This document shows, piece by piece, positions 60,990-64,000 of a stretch of 64,000 nucleotides of DNA (position 1 is its first letter; each line of letters starts with the position of its first letter). This stretch comes from Paenibacillus camerounensis. GTDB taxonomy: Bacteria; Bacillota; Bacilli; Paenibacillales; Paenibacillaceae. Under the pieces are notes generated by a model. It was not told where the DNA came from. It was given only the letters and a program-made list of their open reading frames with translations, and made no database searches. A program made the position numbers and the translations under genes. The stretch covers positions 47,149 through 111,148 of the forward strand of contig NZ_CCDG010000053.1 in NCBI RefSeq assembly GCF_000723885.1, written 5' to 3'.

Positions 60990-62622
60990 GCACAATATCA
61001 GAACAATTACAGTGAATCAGATCGGTTATCCGGTTAGCAGCAGGAAGACCGCCTTCTTCACAGGCCAGGCGCATCAATACAGAGTGTTGGAGGCAACAAC
61101 CGGCACGGTCGTGTTCAGCGGGGAGACATCAGCCGCAGTTATAGACGGGAGCAGCGGAGCTGCAGTACATTCCGCAGATTTCTCTGCGGTTACAGCTGCA
61201 GGCCGTTACCTTATCGAAGCTGAGGATGGCGCGAGATCTGCTGTATTTGCTATTGAAGAACGGCCTTATAATGAGCTGCAGAAGGGGTTATTGAAAGCCT
61301 TTTATTATTACCGCTGCGGGACAGAGCTGGGCGGAGAATACGCCGGTCCGTGGGGGCATGCTGCCTGTCATCTGGCCGAGGGCAGTGTAATCGGACAGGA
61401 TGGTGTGAAGCTGGACAGCAGCGGAGGCTGGCATGACGCCGGAGATTACGGTAAATATTCAGGTCCGGGAGCCAAGGCGGTTGCCGATCTGCTGCTTGCC
61501 TTTGAATGGTACCCTGCTGCCTTTTTGGATGCGCTCACACTTCCGGAAAGTGACGGCAGTACACCTGATGTGCTTCTGGAGTGCAGGGTCGAGCTGGACT
61601 GGCTGTTCAAAATGCAGGAAGCAGGCAGCGGCGGTGTGTATCACAAGCTGACGACTGCGGGCTTTCCGGGTCTCGAAGTGATGCCTGAGGATGACACGAC
61701 CGAGCTGTTTTTCTCACCGGTATCTGCGGCAGCCACAGGCGACTTCGCCGGGGTAATGGCTATGGCAGCCAGAATTTATGAGCCATGGGATAAGGACTAT
61801 GCAGCCCGCTGTCTGGACGCAGCGGAAGCTGCCTGGCGCTGGCTGGACCAGCATCCGGATGAGCCGGGCTTCACTAATCCTCCGGGAATAACAACCGGAG
61901 AGTACGGTGACGACACAGACCGGGATGAACGCTTCTGGGCAGCGGCGGAGCTGTACCGGACTACCGGTAAACAGGCGTATCACGAAGCCGCTAATGAACT
62001 GATCCCGCTATCGTTCCCGAAATACAGCCTGGGCTGGGCGGATATGGGCGGTTACGGCACACTTGCTTATCTGCTGACCGGTAAGGAGCAGACCGGTGAG
62101 ATCCTGTACCGGACACTGTTGGAAGGCCTGCTGGCTGAGGCTGACCGGCTGGTTGCAGTCAGCCAACAAGACGGATACGGTATTTCCCTGCGGGAAGAGG
62201 ATTATATCTGGGGCAGCAATATGCTCGTGATGAATAATGCGATGCTGCTGCTGGCAGCAGAGCGCTTCAGCGGAGATACCTCCTATGCGGAACATGCACT
62301 GGAACATCTGCATTATCTGCTCGGCCGGAATGTACTCGACATCAGCTATGTAACCGGATACGGCGACCATCCGGTCCGCTATCCGCATCACAGGCCGTCA
62401 GTGGGAGACGGGGTGGCGGAGCCGGTTCCCGGGCTAGTGTCCGGCGGACCGGACAGCGGTCTGCATGATGAACATGTCAGAGAGCATCTGCAGGGCAAGC
62501 CTGCCGCGCAGTGCTTTGCAGATCATGAGGCGAGCTATTCCACCAATGAGGTTACGATTTACTGGAATTCACCGGCTGTATTTGTTGCAGCGCGGTTTAA
62601 CGCAGGGAACAGCCGGGGATGA
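60982..62622 (+). CDS. Cytoplasmic glycoside hydrolase family 9 enzyme
   Basis: 546 residues. An N-terminal Ig-like CelD_N domain (about 5-92: ITVNQIGYPVSSRKTAFF) precedes the (alpha/alpha)6 barrel. Catalytic Asp152 and Asp155 lie in GWHDAGDYGKY, the substrate-binding histidines in YPHHRPS, and the proton donor Glu523 in TNEVTIYWNSP. There is no signal peptide, so it is not a classical secreted cellulase. It more likely acts inside on cello- or chito-type oligomers. I use GTG at 60982, about 10 bases after GGGAG; GTG at 60973 is too close to it. Confidence 0.9.
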   Translation: MSEHNIRTITVNQIGYPVSSRKTAFFTGQAHQYRVLEATTGTVVFSGETSAAVIDGSSGAAVHSADFSAVTAAGRYLIEAEDGARSAVFAIEERPYNELQKGLLKAFYYYRCGTELGGEYAGPWGHAACHLAEGSVIGQDGVKLDSSGGWHDAGDYGKYSGPGAKAVADLLLAFEWYPAAFLDALTLPESDGSTPDVLLECRVELDWLFKMQEAGSGGVYHKLTTAGFPGLEVMPEDDTTELFFSPVSAAATGDFAGVMAMAARIYEPWDKDYAARCLDAAEAAWRWLDQHPDEPGFTNPPGITTGEYGDDTDRDERFWAAAELYRTTGKQAYHEAANELIPLSFPKYSLGWADMGGYGTLAYLLTGKEQTGEILYRTLLEGLLAEADRLVAVSQQDGYGISLREEDYIWGSNMLVMNNAMLLLAAERFSGDTSYAEHALEHLHYLLGRNVLDISYVTGYGDHPVRYPHHRPSVGDGVAEPVPGLVSGGPDSGLHDEHVREHLQGKPAAQCFADHEASYSTNEVTIYWNSPAVFVAARFNAGNSRG

Positions 62623-63293
62623 GCCGCTACAAAGTAATCAGTCTGGATATGTTTCAGACGCTGGTGAATATTGAAGGACGCAGAGAATATGTATGGAGGC
62701 CTATCCTGAAGCAGGATTACAGTGAAGAACGGGCTTTGGAGCTAGGCAGCCTGCTGCTGCGAAGCTATTATGAAACGGCGGCAGAGGTTAGGGAAACGGG
62801 AAGCTTTTGGACCAGTAAAGAGATATACTCACACGGCTTCCAGCGGGTATTCGGACAGCATAAGGTGGATTTTGATTACATGCAGGCTGTAGATATTCTG
62901 TTCGCACAGCATCGGCTGTCTGCATTGTATGATGACACGGAACGGTTTCTGGAACAGGTCTGCCGGGAATATGAGGTCTGCATTGTCAGTGATACAGATA
63001 TCCTGATGCTTCCGGAGTTCTACCTGAACTATCCTGTCACCCTGTTTACTTCTGAACAGTACCAATCCTACAAGAACGACAGCCGCAATCTTATGTTTAA
63101 TGCGGTCCTTACCCACTACGGAACAGCACCGGAGCAGATTATTCATATCGGAGATACGCCGTCAGATATTCTGGGAGCAGCAAGGGCAGGAATGACTTCA
63201 TGCTGGATTAACCGGACCGGAGCAAGCTGGAAGCATACGGTGAAGCCGGATTATACAGTGGTGTCGCTGGAAGAATGCTACGGGCTCTTATAA
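62619..63293 (+). CDS. HAD-family hydrolase
   Basis: Subfamily IA-like HAD protein of 224 residues. The nucleophile motif is SLDMFQTLVN (DxFxT), motif II VSDTD, the Lys in SYKNDSRN, and motif IV HIGDTPSDILGA. The cap domain is helical. It overlaps the GH9 gene by 4 bases and is followed 25 bases later by the YfiT-type gene. Phosphatase activity on a small metabolite is likely; specificity is unknown. Confidence 0.88.
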   Translation: MSRYKVISLDMFQTLVNIEGRREYVWRPILKQDYSEERALELGSLLLRSYYETAAEVRETGSFWTSKEIYSHGFQRVFGQHKVDFDYMQAVDILFAQHRLSALYDDTERFLEQVCREYEVCIVSDTDILMLPEFYLNYPVTLFTSEQYQSYKNDSRNLMFNAVLTHYGTAPEQIIHIGDTPSDILGAARAGMTSCWINRTGASWKHTVKPDYTVVSLEECYGLL

Positions 63294-63318
63294 CATGCCT
63301 TTAAGAGAGGACAACAAT

Positions 63319-63867
63319 ATGAGCGGAATTACACCGGAGGAGCTTGAGCGGTTACGTTATCCTATCGGCAGATTTGAAGCAAGAATCTATCTGAATGCGG
63401 AGGAGCGGAAACAGGATATCCAGACAACAGGCCGGCTGGCAGACGATGTGGGCAGAGCCGTTCTGCCACTGACGTTGTTACAGCTGGATACTCCCTACCG
63501 TGAAGGAGGCTGGAGTGTCAGGCAGGTCGTTCATCATCTGGCTGATAGCGGGATGTATGCCTATCTCCGTTTCAAAAAAGGGCTGACCGAGGAAGCGCCT
63601 CAGATTCCGTCTTACCGGCAGGATCTGTGGGCTGAGCAAAGCGACTACTTGGAAGAACCGGCAGAATCCTCGCTGCAGCTTATGGACAGCCTTAACCGGC
63701 GGTTCGTAACCTTGCTGAATTCAATGGCAGAGCCGGACTTTGAAAGAGGCTTCGTGAGCGCCGGCCTGGGCGAGCTGAGTCTGGATGCCGCTCTGCAAAG
63801 ATATATCTGGCATAACAAGCATCATATTGCCCAGATTACCTCCCTTATTCAGCGAAACGGATGGTAA
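63319..63867 (+). CDS. YfiT/DinB-fold protein, putative bacillithiol transferase or metal-dependent hydrolase
   Basis: 182-residue four-helix protein. LRYPIGRFE, DTPYREGGWSVRQVVHHLAD and IWHNKHHIAQI match Bacillus YfiT, a nickel/zinc-binding DinB-fold protein related to bacillithiol S-transferase BstA. The three histidines needed for metal are in VVHH and NKHHIA. GAGGACAACAAT precedes the ATG at 63319; an ATG 24 bases earlier lacks a ribosome binding site. Last gene before a terminator. Confidence 0.88.
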   Translation: MSGITPEELERLRYPIGRFEARIYLNAEERKQDIQTTGRLADDVGRAVLPLTLLQLDTPYREGGWSVRQVVHHLADSGMYAYLRFKKGLTEEAPQIPSYRQDLWAEQSDYLEEPAESSLQLMDSLNRRFVTLLNSMAEPDFERGFVSAGLGELSLDAALQRYIWHNKHHIAQITSLIQRNGW

Positions 63868-63880
63868 GACACATTAAAAG

Positions 63881-63919
63881 AGCAGGCTGCCGGCGGCTTT
63901 TGCCGGTGCCTGCTTTTTA
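63881..63919 (+). terminator. Terminator at the end of the HAD/GH9/YfiT operon
   Basis: AGCAGGC pairs with GCCTGCT, extended by GCCGGC/GCCGGT after a bulge, followed by TTTTTATTT. Confidence 0.88.
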
Positions 63920-63922
63920 TTT

Positions 63923-64000
63923 GAAATATAAGAATGTATATGTTTTACGCTATCCATAATCCATATCTTTCTCGCAGGAACGGTTACCGCCTTCTCTGAA
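63923..64000. repeat. Terminator-adjacent intergenic repeat, copy 2 (cut by the window edge)
   Basis: Starts directly after the T-tract with GAAATATAAGAATGTATATG, contains TATCTTTCTCGC, and begins a GC-rich arm (GAACGGTTACCGCC) whose complement would lie beyond the window. Layout as in copy 1 at 47981-48070. Confidence 0.55.

Overview
The window looks like a chromosomal segment of an endospore-forming, plant-biomass-degrading Firmicute, most likely Paenibacillus. The reasons are the balanced base composition, strong AGGAGG-type ribosome binding sites, a spore germinant receptor locus with sigma-G-like promoters, YesM/YesN-type two-component pairs next to sugar ABC transporters, RhaM, PdxK, YwaC and Amj homologues of the Bacillus type, and many glycoside hydrolases without signal peptides. 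No rRNA, tRNA, CRISPR array, integrase or transposase was seen.

Layout. 1-2.6 kb: pectin/rhamnose genes (CE12-type esterase, DeoR regulator, RhaM). 2.7-3.05 kb: seven tandem 51-bp repeats. 3.2-15 kb: a sugar uptake and hydrolysis operon (lipoprotein, two permeases, GH42, GH43) and, beyond a CPBP protease and an intergenic repeat cluster, a convergent YesN/YesM-type pair that probably controls it. 15-17 kb: a Fur-box gene in which an AraC regulator runs in frame into a siderophore-binding lipoprotein. 17-21 kb: AI-2E permease, Asp23 protein, OmpR/HK pair. 21-30 kb: sugar isomerase, secreted GH16 glucanase, a membrane protein/TetR divergent pair with a 30-bp palindrome, a GDSL esterase divergent from a GH115 glucuronidase, and an AraC regulator. 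30.7-35 kb: germinant receptor genes, B divergent from A-C-D. 35-43 kb: ferredoxin, J-like membrane protein, PdxK, ECF sigma/anti-sigma pair, two glycosyltransferases, a second sugar isomerase and a nitroreductase remnant. 43.5-47.2 kb: LrgAB, GH51 arabinofuranosidase and its ArsR-type neighbour. 47.3-52.5 kb: small proteins, CmpB-like membrane protein, NUDIX, DUF2809, Amj, a secreted coiled-coil protein and an SDR. 52.6-56.6 kb: a response regulator/kinase/ABC exporter module. 56.7-64 kb: DUF4265, signal peptidase I, Dabb, HD-GYP phosphodiesterase, YwaC alarmone synthetase, and an operon of HAD, cytoplasmic GH9, HAD and a YfiT-type protein.

How it fits together. Only GH16 has a clear export signal. 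GH42, GH43, GH51, GH115, GH9 and the two SGNH esterases look cytoplasmic. This suggests secreted depolymerases cut plant polymers outside the cell, ABC transporters import decorated oligomers, and side-chain removal is finished inside, under several local regulators. Iron uptake, surface maintenance, germination and nucleotide signalling genes are interleaved.
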